A program made the translations under genes and the position numbers. From NCBI GenBank assembly GCA_002270565.1, contig NQMI01000125.1:7839-71838 (forward strand): a stretch of 64,000 bases of DNA. Direction: 5' to 3'. A model generated the notes under the pieces. The model was not told the origin of the DNA, searched no databases, and worked only from the letters and a program-made list of their open reading frames with translations. Below, in pieces: positions 11,449-22,222 of the stretch. The DNA comes from Stenocarpella maydis (lineage: Eukaryota; Ascomycota; Sordariomycetes; Diaporthales; Diaporthaceae). The first letter of the stretch is position 1, and each line of letters opens with the position of its first letter.

Positions 11449-11945
11449 ATAAATACTGTAATTAATTAATTATTGTTCTCAAAATATTAGCCTTATATAT
11501 TTATAATATAAGATGCTAATATAGTAGTATATATATTAGTCTTACTATTTAATTTTAGAAAGGCTTTAAAATATAAAGAATATAAGTTTAAGTTAAGGTT
11601 ATAGTAAGTTTTTGTTACTAAAGAACTAACCCAAGGGCGCCTTAAGGGAGGGCATTATATAATAGGTTAGGCTATTACCTATATATATAGCTGGGAGCCT
11701 TAATAGAGACTTCTGGCTATAAGTAGGCTTTAGTATAATGTTTATGGTGGTTCACAGCACCAGCACCGTTCGTGACACAGCGGCCATACCAGATGGAAAG
11801 CCCCTGCCGGGCCCTAAGAGCTATTCGTCCACGGACAATACCTTAGAAGGATTATGTAGGCGTGGAAGGGGTCCACCCTCATCACTTATTCCGCTCGCTC
11901 CTCTAGCGAAACCCCTCCATGCCACCTAGTAGGGCTCTTCCTGTG
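11449..11945. other. Transition from AT-rich block to core; no gene seen
   Basis: The first half is AT-rich and resembles other RIP-affected sequence. From about 11735 composition becomes balanced. Only short frames without recognisable domains occur. I see no gene here. Confidence 0.6.
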
Positions 11946-12106
11946 CCTAGAGAAGAGTCCTCCATATACCCAGAGGAGGGCCCTTCACGCGCCTAGAGGA
12001 AGGACCTCTATATGCCTAAAGGGAGGGCCCTCCGCGTGCCCAAAGCAAGGCCCTTCATATACCCAGAGGAAAAGCCCTCATGCGCCCAGAGTGAGGGCTT
12101 TCATGA
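11946..12106. repeat. Degenerate 22-24 bp minisatellite, about 7 copies
   Basis: About seven imperfect units follow one another, each starting like CTAGAG or CCAGAG, followed by an A/G-rich stretch and then CCTTCATATGC-type sequence. Many differences between units are C/T or G/A, so the array may have been touched by RIP. The nearby GC-rich sequence AGGAGGGGGCGGGGCTC (about 12117-12133) ends the region. Confidence 0.7.
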
Positions 12107-12308
12107 AGGACCTTAGAAGGAGGGGGCGGGGCTCTTGGGCCCTCTAGGTTATGGTTTTGCTACAGACCAATTAGCATACAAACATTATTACTAATTAAAG
12201 GTTAAGATTTTCTGGAAACCGTTTAGGCAGCGTGGTGTGGTAAGATTCCGTTCGTCAACTATTCTGAACGAATAGTGAACCGCAATACCCTACGGGTTTT
12301 CCCTCGGT

Positions 12309-12960
12309 GTGGAGCGTTACATCACAGCAAATATAGTGCTCTTGTACCGAGGAAAGAGCAGTCATTGCACAGACGGCCCCATAGTTCAGGATCGGACCGC
12401 CGCCCAAAGATCTCAGGGGGCCCAGATCCAGCGCAGAACAAACAAGTCAAGATTCAAGGCATTTGAGACCATTTCGACAACCCCTGTCCCATGGGCATAT
12501 ACCGGCTGGAATTGTGTCGGCGGCTGGTCCTCTCTTCGCAAACTCTGCAGAAAGAAGCCCTGGAGCATGCCCGTAAGGTTTTGTCTATGCGACCGCAGCT
12601 TCGAGATGACCAAGCAGTCTCCAAATCTCGACCGGGGTACCGCCGATCGACAGGCAGAGGATCTGGATTTCCATTTCGATATCCAGGAGCACACTTATCT
12701 GGTTCCGCCAAAGGGTCTGCTGAACAAGCTCGCCGCCCATGTGCGTGAGAGACGCACTTGGGACTCGCAGCAAACCCATGGTACGGTTCTTCGGCGACCA
12801 CATGAGACAGGAGGCCAAAATGGAAGGGGTGGGTGCCAAAGAGCGTGTCGGCAGGCCGTATCCAAGTTGAAGTCGTTATGTGGTTGATTCGAGATGCTGA
12901 GAAGGCTGTCGAGGCGGCAAGCCAGCCATCAAAAGTAACTCAGGCAGCAGAGCGCGTGGC
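12309..12960 (+). pseudogene. Possible decayed coding segment, unidentified
   Basis: Two frames in tandem look protein-like, but neither is long. Frame one gives LDFHFDIQEHTYLVPPKG and GLLNKLAAHVRERRTWD (about 12660-12765). Another frame continues with PMVRFFGDHMRQEAKMEG and KERVGRPYPS (about 12777-12868). The apparent hand-over between frames suggests a frameshifted gene, or exons joined by an intron I cannot place. I recognise no family. It lies between the transposon block and the first core gene, where decayed genes are common. It may be spurious. Confidence 0.25.
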
Positions 12961-13938
12961 GGTTGGCAAAGCAGCCTGCTCAGCGACCTAGTCCGCGAGG
13001 ATGTGCGAGGAGTGGGGTGTTATGCGGCGTGGCGAAAGGGCGGGTATACGAGAAAAAGACGATAACGTGGTGGTCGGAAGTTAATAATAGAAGATAGCAA
13101 GTACGGTAGGGGTTCTGGGGGCCCATTGTGCGAAGACGACACGGTCACGAATTTATCACCGTATGCCCTCTCATACTGCCATTACGCATAACATGTTTTG
13201 ATGGTAGGCGATGAGCAAAATGCGCACACCCTTCCATCTCACACGGGGAACTCTCATAACAGGGTAATATCCTGTCAATGTATGGCTAGCAAGCGCATAA
13301 TTGTACACAGTCCAGGCTCTGGGGTGTCCCATTGCCGGACTTTTGGTTGGTTCCACTCTCCCGAGTACTCTCCACCTCCCTTGTCGTTCCTATATCAATT
13401 CTACCATCCAGTGCGACGCAGTGAGCCCCGTTCTTGTTCATCTTTATTGTGCTGGGTTGGGTATCAACAAAGCTTGCAGTGGCCTTTGCCTCCACTGATA
13501 CTCTCTTCTCTTCAAATCCGTCTGATGCGGTGGGGTATCTGTGATGGTACAGGACATGGACAAAAGAAACTGGCGGCAAGGTGATCAATTGAGCAAATGT
13601 AAACACCAAAACGAAGAAGCCCAACAAGGGTCTGTTGCGAGGAGAGAGGGGGTTGCAGAAAGCCTGAACGCAGCCCAGGCTCATTTGCCCCCTTCGTGAA
13701 TCTCAGAACGCCAAGTATAAAAACCTATCCCCAGACCAAAAACGGCAGGCCCGACGAGCGAGGAAGCTGCCACGCAGAGTATAAAAGAAAAAGGCGACAG
13801 CCATGAGGGGTGATGTGTCTTCTGTTCAGCATAACCAATGGAAAGAAAGGCCACGGTGCAAGGGGAAAACAACAGGAGCAAAAGCAAAATTCACGCATCC
13901 CCATCTCGTGGCATTAACCCTCCACCTCTCGGTCACTG
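12961..13938. other. Intergenic, no gene seen; holds 3' flank of the coiled-coil gene
   Basis: Only short overlapping frames on both strands without domains are present. The part next to 13938 is presumably the 3' UTR of the minus-strand gene that ends at 13939. Confidence 0.5.
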
Positions 13939-16038
13939 TCAACTCCCATCGCCCGAGAGCACTATGCCACTATCCCGGTCCTGAGTGTTTTTCGCACCCA
14001 TCTCTTGTTCTGCTGGCCGCAACCGTTCTATGCGCAGCTTCATGGTCACGTCAGCGTCATGGTTGGCATCATCTTCTGACCGGCCATACTCGCTGCCACT
14101 GCTGGCACGACGCTGGTCGGAAGCATGGTCCCATAGTGCCGCTCCATCGTAGATATATGGCTGGTCGCCTTCCTCTGGTACCGCGCGACCGTCGCCGTCG
14201 AACTCGCTGACCCTGACCTGATAGTCCAGGGCCCTCTTGCCTTCCCTGATGAGCTCCTCGGTCCACCCGAGACATCTCTTGAGGCTCTGGTTCATTTTCT
14301 GGCTGTCGACAAGAAGCTGTTGATGCTTGGAGAGGTCGACTTGCAGGCGCCTCTCGTCGCGCTTCCTGTGCTGGGCGTCCCTCATGGCCATGGTGCTAGG
14401 GCTCATCTGCGCAGAACCCGCAGAGTCCGACTCCGAAAGCTCGGACTCGCCGATGGAATCATCGTCGGGTTCCGTGCCAGAGACCTCCTCGCTCAGGTCC
14501 GCCAGTCCGAGGTCGTTCAAGGGGCCTTCTGGGCCCCCGCTGGTGGAGGTCGAGGGGATGCGGGACGAGGCGGCAGTGTTTGCAGACGAGAGCCGGCCGG
14601 CCCTTGTCAGTCGCTTGTAACGCCGCAGCTCATTGGTCTGTTTCCGCAGCTGCCGTTCAAGGGTCCGGTTGATGGCTTCCAGGGACGCATTCGTTATCTG
14701 CAAGTCTTGCACTTTCCGCTCCCTCCTCGCGTTGGCGACCAGCTCGTTCAGTGGGTCATTGCCATTGGCTGACTTCGGGCTAGCCAGGCCAGATACCACG
14801 GAGTCACTCTCGTCCTGGCTGCCGGCCAGCTCATCGGCGGCCTCGAGCACAGATGCCATGGATATAGTCGGGTTCGAGAAGGTCAAGGGCGACGGCAAGG
14901 GGGAGATGGAGGGAGGGGTCGAAGCCACGGCCCGCGAAGCCGGTGGAACCTCTGTCACCAAGCTCCCCGAGCGCGAGTGGCCAGACACCATCCGTGGGGC
15001 GGGTTCCGCGCTAATACGCCTCAAATCGTTGGAATTCGCCCTGGACAGCTGAGGTGCAGAGGTGTGCATACTGCGCCTCTCAGCTATCGAGGGGCCAGCC
15101 GAGGGCTGAGGCTGGACTTGGGGCTGATATGGCGGTGGCGGGTAGCCTGTGGCCTTGGCCGGCGATGGTATCCTCTGTGACGATGGGACTGGTGACTGGG
15201 ACCCGGCACCGTGCTTGTTGGAATTCAGCCTGGGGGTGGACGTGTGAGACCCGGACTTCATCAAGCTGGGCTGCAGGTCTGGAGAGCCATTGGCGTACAT
15301 GAACTTGCTGGATAGGGGGTCTAGAGCCGGGGAGGCGAGGGGCGGCGAGAATGGCGCGGACGGGACAGAGGTGGGCGGACTGGGTCGGGCAGGCAGGTTG
15401 TCGCCATTGGCGTAAAAGAATGTCGGACCCTTTTGCGGAGGGGGCGGTCTGGGGGCAACGGCAGCAAGCTGGGCGGTCTTGGAGGCATCGCTGGCATAAA
15501 AGAACTTTGAGTCGCGCTGGGAGGCAGCCATCTCGACGGAGTCGAGGGCAGCGCCGGAGATGCCCAAGCCTGAGCGGGCCTCCCAGTGATCGGCGGCGGC
15601 CGTGTCTGCCGGGGACGGGGAGGCATTGGCGCTTGTGACACGACTCTGGCGGGAGCCAGACCTCGGGGTAGCGCTGTTCTGGAGGGCGGCAGCGGTGGAG
15701 TGGCTGGCGTGGCTGGCATGGCTGGTATGGCTGACGACGGAGGAAGGGCGAGCAGACCTCCGAGGAACCGGGGCGGCGAGAGTGACAGTCTGTCGGGTAG
15801 AGGCGGAGGAGGAGGCGGAGGTATTAGAGGCGGGGGCGGGCTTGCCAGCGAGCTTCGGCGTGACGGGTAGGCGTTTTGCGAGAGAAGGGGCCTGGGAAGG
15901 TGGAGGGTGTCGTGAGGAGGTCGATGTCGAGGCTGAGGACGATGGCGCGGCTGTGGAGGAGCGGTCGTAGGGCATCCTGACAGAGGAAGAGGCTGGCTCT
16001 TTGGAAGAGGAGGATCGGGAGGTATGCAAGTTCCTCAT
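13939..16038 (-). CDS. Conserved-looking fungal coiled-coil protein, 699 aa, function unknown
   Basis: A single open frame of 699 codons on the minus strand. The first ~420 residues are Ser/Pro/Ala-rich and predicted disordered. Within them a short aromatic motif occurs three times: KFFYASD (about residue 176), TFFYANGD (about 204) and KFMYANG (about 243). A coiled coil starts near residue 423 (LNELVANARRERKVQDLQ and following heptads to about 470), then an acidic Ser-rich linker (about 500-550), and a second helical segment (about 564-615, KHQQLLVDSQKMNQSLKRC, CLGWTEELIREG). The architecture is that of a scaffold or adaptor rather than an enzyme. I do not recognise a named family. The upstream open stretch 16039-16715 is low-complexity and more likely 5' UTR. 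No introns are needed. Confidence 0.8.
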   Translation of the reverse strand: MRNLHTSRSSSSKEPASSSVRMPYDRSSTAAPSSSASTSTSSRHPPPSQAPSLAKRLPVTPKLAGKPAPASNTSASSSASTRQTVTLAAPVPRRSARPSSVVSHTSHASHASHSTAAALQNSATPRSGSRQSRVTSANASPSPADTAAADHWEARSGLGISGAALDSVEMAASQRDSKFFYASDASKTAQLAAVAPRPPPPQKGPTFFYANGDNLPARPSPPTSVPSAPFSPPLASPALDPLSSKFMYANGSPDLQPSLMKSGSHTSTPRLNSNKHGAGSQSPVPSSQRIPSPAKATGYPPPPYQPQVQPQPSAGPSIAERRSMHTSAPQLSRANSNDLRRISAEPAPRMVSGHSRSGSLVTEVPPASRAVASTPPSISPLPSPLTFSNPTISMASVLEAADELAGSQDESDSVVSGLASPKSANGNDPLNELVANARRERKVQDLQITNASLEAINRTLERQLRKQTNELRRYKRLTRAGRLSSANTAASSRIPSTSTSGGPEGPLNDLGLADLSEEVSGTEPDDDSIGESELSESDSAGSAQMSPSTMAMRDAQHRKRDERRLQVDLSKHQQLLVDSQKMNQSLKRCLGWTEELIREGKRALDYQVRVSEFDGDGRAVPEEGDQPYIYDGAALWDHASDQRRASSGSEYGRSEDDANHDADVTMKLRIERLRPAEQEMGAKNTQDRDSGIVLSGDGS

Positions 16039-17227
16039 CGTGTTGGTAGCATCTTGTCGGGTGGAAAGGGGTGCCTGCGTGGGGGACGAGGCCGGGGTTC
16101 GAGGTCAGGAGCAGTCGGAGGGTGGCGTTTAGGGGCAGCGAGGACTGCCGGGCCAGGACGTGTCGAGATGGCGGGTGCAGGGCCGTGATTGTGGATGCAG
16201 GTGCAGATTATCAAAGTCGGAGGCGTTTTCCGGGTGGGGAGGTCAAGGTCAGGAGTAACGTCGATGTCGGCGACGATGTTGACGCTGGAGGGGGTTGGGG
16301 GGCAAGTCGAGGCTGCGGTTGGCTGGGCTGCAGCAGAGGTGTGTAGCCCTGGAAGTGATGGTAGTAGACCTTCCGAGTGGGGGACTTGTGCTGCTGATCT
16401 CTTGTTGTTGTTGCTGTTGCCGTCGTTGTTGCCGTAGTTGTTGCTGCCGTTGTTGGTAGAAGATACAGGAGGTGGTCGCTGTGTGGGTGTGTCTTGGTCC
16501 TGAGATTGGCGATGGGGTCGAGGGCTGTTTGTTGTGGGGAAGATGCTAATTTGGGGTTGATTGGGAGGGAGTAAGTCCCATGCGGACGACTGGACGTGCT
16601 GGACGTGCTGGACGTGACTGTGTGACTGTGCCGAGCCGAAATGCAGCCTCCACCACACAAAGTCGTGCCGTCGTCCAGGTCCGTAACCACGTGTGTGATA
16701 TCTACATGTGTACAATTAAATCTCTCTGTCTATTTGTCTCTACATCTCTCTCTATCTATATATCTCTGCGTGTGAGAGCCTGTTCCACGTATTGCACATG
16801 CGATATGTAAACATTGTAAACCTCTCTGGCCCTGGTTGATGGGCAGTGCGATGTGGGTGGATGCTCTCGTGTGCGGCAATTGCCAATGTTTATCGTGCGT
16901 GCCACACAGTGTTTCCCCCCCCCCCAAAGTGCCTCCGGTTGCCGTAACCCCTGACCCATATCCTTCTGTCTTAATACATAGTACCTAGGCCGGTATCCTC
17001 AATCCTGTCATCCCAGGGACCCTTGTGCCTCGAGTTGACGCCGGCTACGGTGGGGCCTCTCCCGACACGGTCGACTAAAGCACATGCATACCACTTACCA
17101 AGACCACCTACTTCGAGTAATACTATTCCGAATAAGCGACCACACTTTCACCACCCTCACCACCTGCCCACCAGCCTAACAACCAGTCTCGGCCCTTAAT
17201 CCCCAGAGTCAGAAGAGAGCCTCCGCC
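16039..17227. other. Divergent intergenic region with simple repeats
   Basis: This lies between the divergently transcribed coiled-coil gene and the cytochrome b5-domain gene, so it should hold both promoters. It contains a GTTGTTGTTG-type trinucleotide stretch (about 16400-16460), a TCTCTCTATC-type run near 16740-16765 and a C11 run (16915-16925). The open frame 16035-16715 on the minus strand is low-complexity (Pro, Thr, Asn) and probably 5' UTR. Confidence 0.55.
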
Positions 17228-18268
17228 ATGGCTCTCATTGGCATCTCCCTGATAGTCGCCTCCGTCGTACTCTTTTGTCTCCGCCCTCCAGCATGGCTGC
17301 CACTTCCAAAACTTGTCGCCAGCTTCAGTCGCCAGCCACCCAGAGTCGATAGCCCACCCACCTCGCAAAAGCAATCGCCACAACCAACACGAGGCACCTC
17401 TTTCCACGATGCTGTTGATGCTGGCAGCGGCGGCGACGGCGACGGCCATGCCAGCCCAAGGGCCAGCGCGACCACTACAGCCCCCGCCGGTTTTGTCCCC
17501 AGCTTTTCCTTGTCCGAACCTTTGCCACCGGTCCCCGCCGAGCAGCCTCCCACCAGCTCAACAGCCATCTCTCCTTCTCCGCCAGAACTCAAGCCACCAC
17601 CCGCGACTGGCCTCATGCCCCCCCCTCCCCCACCGCTCCGCGTACCGGCCCCTTCATTGACTACTGGTCCGTCTTCCTCTGCCATGCCGCCCCCTCCGGC
17701 TCCCGCCACACAAGCACGCCGCATACCGACCCTCTCCCCGGCCGCCGCGAACAGCTCCTCACTCCGCCCCTCGCCTGCGCCCTCGCCGAGCCGTTCCCTT
17801 CCGGTTCCTAGCCGCGCCCCGGGCACCTCTACCCTCGCGCCGCCGCCCACACACTCCACAGTACCCACCAAGCCCTCCAGGCAGGTCAGGCTGACACCAG
17901 GCCACTCCCCAATGGACTGGGCCCGCCTGGCCCAATCCCCAACGTCTGACCTGCGCGGCCTGCCTCCCTCCACCCCATACCTGCGTGTCACACCCTCACA
18001 GCTTCGTCAGATGACCGGCCGCAAGGGCAAGGATGCCTGGTCCGTCTTTTCCGGCAAGGTCTACAACATATCCCCCTACATCAGCTTCCACCCCGGCGGC
18101 GAGGCAGAGCTGCTCCGCGGCGCCGGCCGCGATGCCACGCGCATGTTTGCCGAGGTTCACCCATGGGTCAACTACGAGACAATGTTGAGTGCCTGCTTGA
18201 TAGGCATACTGGTTGACGAGCATGAAGCCGACCATCGCCTGGGAAAGGCAATGGAGGAGGTGGATTAG
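17228..18268 (+). CDS. Cytochrome b5-like haem-binding domain protein (Irc21-like)
   Basis: A 346-residue single-exon protein. Residues 1-20 (MALIGISLIVASVVLFCLRP) form a membrane anchor or signal anchor. Residues ~35-245 are a Pro/Ser-rich low-complexity linker. Residues ~250-330 form a cytochrome b5 haem/steroid-binding domain. The first haem ligand is His288 in HPGG, and the second is His311 in EVHPWVNYETML, 23 residues later as the family requires. The best comparison is with the fungal Irc21/CYB5R4-type b5 domain (GGEAELLRGAGRDAT, HPWVN). It would be an electron carrier on an internal membrane; the partner reductase is unknown. The initiator is the first ATG and is followed directly by the hydrophobic segment, which supports it. 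The gene converges with NBS1 about 310 bp downstream. Confidence 0.85.
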   Translation: MALIGISLIVASVVLFCLRPPAWLPLPKLVASFSRQPPRVDSPPTSQKQSPQPTRGTSFHDAVDAGSGGDGDGHASPRASATTTAPAGFVPSFSLSEPLPPVPAEQPPTSSTAISPSPPELKPPPATGLMPPPPPPLRVPAPSLTTGPSSSAMPPPPAPATQARRIPTLSPAAANSSSLRPSPAPSPSRSLPVPSRAPGTSTLAPPPTHSTVPTKPSRQVRLTPGHSPMDWARLAQSPTSDLRGLPPSTPYLRVTPSQLRQMTGRKGKDAWSVFSGKVYNISPYISFHPGGEAELLRGAGRDATRMFAEVHPWVNYETMLSACLIGILVDEHEADHRLGKAMEEVD

Positions 18269-18578
18269 CCCCCCACCGCCTTCCCCGGACGCAGCCGATA
18301 TGACCAAAAAGCGTTGCTTATTCTGCTTCTACGACCACCGTTAATCTTATCTTCACACCGGGATTGTAGATACCAGCGGTGCTTCTCAATTGTTGTAAGG
18401 TGGTTACTGAGAACTGAGTTTAGAATGCACGGTGCCAGCCATAGCTAGACAGACTGCCATCACGGCGGCAATAGATACCCCCCCCCCAGGGCGACCTGAA
18501 GTAAATGGATAGCGAGAAGCAAGGTTGGAACGGCCAATGTACCACCCAATCTCTGCAACGTGGCGAGATGCCATGTTC

Positions 18579-21366
18579 TCACCTGCGCCTGCCAAACCTG
18601 AAGTTCAGCCCATCGTCACTTTCATCATCCTCTTTATCTCTCTCCTCCGCCGTCGTCCTCGCCGAGCGTGTCGCCCGCCTCTTGGGTGGCCTCTCCGTTT
18701 CGGGGACCTCCAAAGCACTTCTCTTCTGTGGCCTTGGTGGCACGGCTTCCACATTGTCCGGCCTGTTCTGTGTGCTCCGCGCTGCCGCCTGGCTTTGCTT
18801 CGTAGCTGCTTTGCCCTTCTTGCTCCTCGCGGGCTCGCGCCCACCGTCCATGTCCATGACATCAGGCAGCGAACTGCTGCCGCCGCCAGCGCCAGCCTCA
18901 CTGTCGCCGCTGTCACTTCCAATGGCGTAACTGCCTCTTTGCTTTGCCCTGCTTGTTGCCGGCTGGCCCGGCCCCGCCCTTTCTCTCGACGCAGGCTCGT
19001 CCTGACTGTCTGCCGTCCGGCTCGTGCCCTTGCTCCTGCGGCCCTGTGCGCTTCCATCTTTTAGCCAGTAGTCGTTACCAATGCCGTGAACTTTCGCTTG
19101 GGCTGGCTCGAGCGACATTATCACCCGTTGCTGCGGTCTTCCGGCAGTCTCGCCCTGTTTGCGGAACTTTTTGAAATTCTTCCGCCCGTTCCATCGTGGG
19201 TCCCAGCGCCCTTCCTGGATATCCAGCTCCCGAGTCCGCTGTTCTTGTGGCCGCCGAACGCTCACGGGTTCAATGAGCGTTAGCCGCCGTATCGCTTCGT
19301 AGTCGATGTCACCGTCCCGCAACTCCCGTGCGAGGCGTTCCCGTTCAGCCTGGGCGTTTGCTTCCTCCTCCTCCCGGTACCTGATGGCAAGTTCGAGGAT
19401 GTCCTCGTTATTCTGGGGAGTTTTCTTGCCTTTCTTAGCGCCGGCTGCTCTCTTGCCTCGGTGGCTGGCCCTCAGTTGTGGGGCCTGAGGTTCAGGGGCC
19501 TTTTCTTGATACGCCGGGGGCGCTGGGTAATTTGGTAGGATGTTTGCTTCACCAGCCTCCAGCCGGCGACGCTTGATGGCTGCAGCCGTGGGCGCCACAT
19601 CTTCCATAATGTCGCGATCAGGTTCTAGAAAGGGCCGTTTGCGCTGCGACATGGGTGCGGCAGCCGGTACTGCTTCTGGGTGCGTCATGACAAAGTCCTG
19701 GGACGTTTCTGCCGCTGCGCAGGGTTGGCCTGCAGTATCAGGCTCCTCCTCGTCTTCGTCTAGTCCAGTGTCAAAGCCCTTGAATCTACTCTTGGGAGCA
19801 CGACGCTCTCGCCTGCGCGTTTTGGTTGGCTGGGGCGGCGATTCCTCGATAGGAGTTCTCCTCTCGGCTTCGTCAACATCCATCTGCAAGCCAATGCTCC
19901 CGCTGTCGGTTCCATCGTTTGGGGCCTGGCCTGCTAATATCAAAGGCTGATCAGTCATGTGGGATTCGGTCCAGCAAGTCGCAAACGTACCTTGCTCTGG
20001 TTGGGTCGAATCAAACTCCAACGGTCGTCTCAACTGGCCTGCGTCAAGATCGAGGATGGCAGGCAGGAAGTCTCTCGGCTCGACCGGGCGGTGATCCAGA
20101 CGCAGCGCGACCTGACTGTAGAAGCTCAGAAACCACTCCGCGTCCTCCTGATCGGGCGGGGGCGTATAGCGCACTACTACGACGCCCCTGCCCTCACTTC
20201 CGTCCTCAAATTGCCCCAGGCCTTTCTCCCCGGCAATTCCTTTGACGTAGCGTACGAATTCGTCGGTACCAGTGAGGCCTGGAATCACCTCACTCAAGAG
20301 AGCTTTCCCTTTGCCACTCGTAATGGCACCGTGCAAGTCTTCGAAGCGCTTCTTTTCGTAAAAGACGAAGGTGTAACCATCAAAAATGTCCCTTCGTCTC
20401 ACATCAGGCGCAAAGAAATTGTCCGGACGGCCAGCACCGGGGACATCGGCCTTTGGTGGCAGGTATCGCATTGCTTCGGGCCAATTAGCATCAAAGTCCA
20501 TTTCCAACGGGCTGGGCTGGGCACTGTCCACGCCGCCATCCTCCGGCGTGGCTGCCTTGACGATGGCGTCGATGAATCCGTCAACCACGATATGCTTGCC
20601 GGTAATGAGCGCCTGCAGCACTTTGGACGTGTTGCGCCTCTTGCTGACAACATGTGTGGTGTTGTCATGGTCATAATCCGAAATGAACTTCACATCCAAG
20701 GGCTCGATTTTCTGACGCACTACGGCCCACCGGCCTGTCTCGAGCTCCTTTTTACTGAAGGAAAAGCTGAGGACAACCGAGTGCCATGATATGCTTGGGG
20801 ATTACGTCAGGCGGACACTTCCTACTAATGAATGTATGTAAATGGCTCACCGAATGGTCTCTGGATAATGGCCGAGCTTGATCTCGTTTGTGTCCTTGAG
20901 GAGGCTGAATCGCTCGCCTCTGATCTGTTTCCCGTTGACCAAAGTACCTATCTTTGTCTTCAGATCCTCGATGGTCACGAGCGATCGCTTCCGAAGGTTG
21001 GTCTAAACACATGTGAGCTCAGTGCCAGAATGAGGGTTGAGCCTTGGGCTGGCTCGGATACATACACCATCGCCCTTGGCGACCGGGGCTACCTCGATTG
21101 TCAGGTGCTTCCTCGAGATGGTCTTGTCCTGGATCACAAAGCTCCCAGCTAGTAAACTGTCAGATATCTACGCGAAGAAGCAAGGCACGGATCATATAAG
21201 TACCTTCGCCATCCGGGGAAGTCCGGCCGAACAAGTAGCGTTTTCCTGGGGCAAGCCAGCGTCGTCGACCTGTAGAGGCTTAGCCAGTGCGCCTTGCGAG
21301 ACAGAGATGCTGCAAAGGGGCCTACAAACCCTGGAAAACTTCGCCATCGCTCTCAAGGAGCCACAT
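18579..21366 (-). CDS. NBS1: Nbs1/Xrs2-type MRN complex subunit (FHA + BRCT)
   Basis: Six exons read by eye: 21366-21330, 21269-21204, 21148-21066, 21002-20851, 20766-19991, 19933-18579, giving about 822 residues. The N-terminus starts MWLLESDGE. An FHA domain follows: RYLFGRTSPDGE (Gly-Arg), then SFVIQDKTISRKHLTIEV with the Ser-Arg-Lys-His phosphothreonine-binding loop, then GTLVNGKQI. Next is a BRCT region (DHDNTTHVVSKRRNTSKV, then LQALITGKHIVVDGF) and a second BRCT-like segment. The long C-terminal half is disordered and acidic/basic, and ends NFRFGRRR. The FRF fits the FxF/Y Tel1/ATM-binding motif of Nbs1 C-termini. The protein would recruit Mre11-Rad50 and Tel1 to double-strand breaks. 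The fifth intron is short, free of stops and a multiple of three. Confidence 0.9.
19931..19990 (-). other. Stop-free 3n intron in NBS1 with NAGNAG acceptor
   Basis: On the minus strand a GTACGT donor (19990-19985), a CTGAT-type branch region and the acceptor TTAGCAG define an intron of 57 nt (ending 19934) or 60 nt (ending 19931). Both are multiples of three with no in-frame stop, so retention or either acceptor gives an open protein differing by 19-20 residues or one residue. That it is really spliced is inferred from the consensus sites and from the odd residues it would encode. Confidence 0.6.
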
Positions 21367-22222
21367 GGCAGAAGGTTGGTGTGTCCCTTTGCTGGTCGGT
21401 GGCTGCTGCGTCCCACGAGTTGGAAAAGAAACAAGGGGGCTGTCGAGTATCCTTCAGAAACTAAACCACAGTCAGAAAGAGGGGGGGAAAAACGTATTGG
21501 CTGCCAATGGAAGAAGAAAGAAGACGGCCTGGGTGCTCGGACACGCCTGGCGAGGAGCATACGCTTGGTCTGCTGCTGCCTGTGCTGCCTGCCGACCTTT
21601 GTAGGCCAATGTCCAAGAGCGACGCCCCAGGCACCGGACGCCCCAGGCACCGGACGTCGCGTCAGGAACCGCGACAGGCCACCCCTGATCCAGCTGCTGG
21701 AACTGATGGTTCAACCCCGCGCTGTCACGTGCACTCAAGGCTGGCCAGTCTGGGACGAATTGCAATCGCTGGCTGCTCATGAGAAATTCTTTGGTTCGTT
21801 TTGGCGGGCAGGCTTGGTGTGCGGAACGGCACAGAACCGGCAGAGAACGAAACGAGGCAGGGCGGAAACCTCATTGATTCAGACTGCCATGAATAATCGC
21901 AGATACGATTCAGTACAAGTGTCTCTGCGCAAATTGGGCTTCTGCTTCGCCTTGACCCGTCTGCCCACCACTTCAACTTATTTAGACGAAATAAACAGGC
22001 TTGTCTTTACTCTAAAACCGCGGTGTATATTCCCGTCGGACACATGCCATTAAAGTGATTTGCCCTTGCACAAGTAATGGTCAGGGCTAAGTGGTCTGAC
22101 ACTCTAGGAAGTGGATACCATGAGGCCGTTGTCCTTTGCCTTGACCGGACACAGCTTACACCCTGCAAATGCCTTGTGGAAGCCAAGCCCCGGCCTGCTG
22201 GGCTTCCTCATGAACACACCTT
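21367..22222. other. NBS1 promoter side / DnaJ 3' flank
   Basis: 855 bp between two minus-strand genes. A 17-bp duplication (CCCAGGCACCGGACG, about 21624-21659) occurs here. The plus-strand frame crossing 21037-22053 has no domain and is antisense to NBS1 exons, so I do not call it. Confidence 0.5.

Noticed and set aside
16035..16715. 226-codon minus-strand frame as an N-terminal extension or separate gene
   Set aside because: Low-complexity Pro/Asn/Thr content, different frame from the 699-residue protein, and no splice sites that would join it convincingly.
17209..17991. 260-codon minus-strand frame opposite the cytochrome b5 gene
   Set aside because: Gly-rich antisense shadow of the Pro-rich linker.
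21037..22053. Plus-strand open frame of 338 codons over the NBS1 5' region
   Set aside because: It runs antisense to NBS1 exons 1-4, whose FHA domain is clear, and has no domain or sensible composition.
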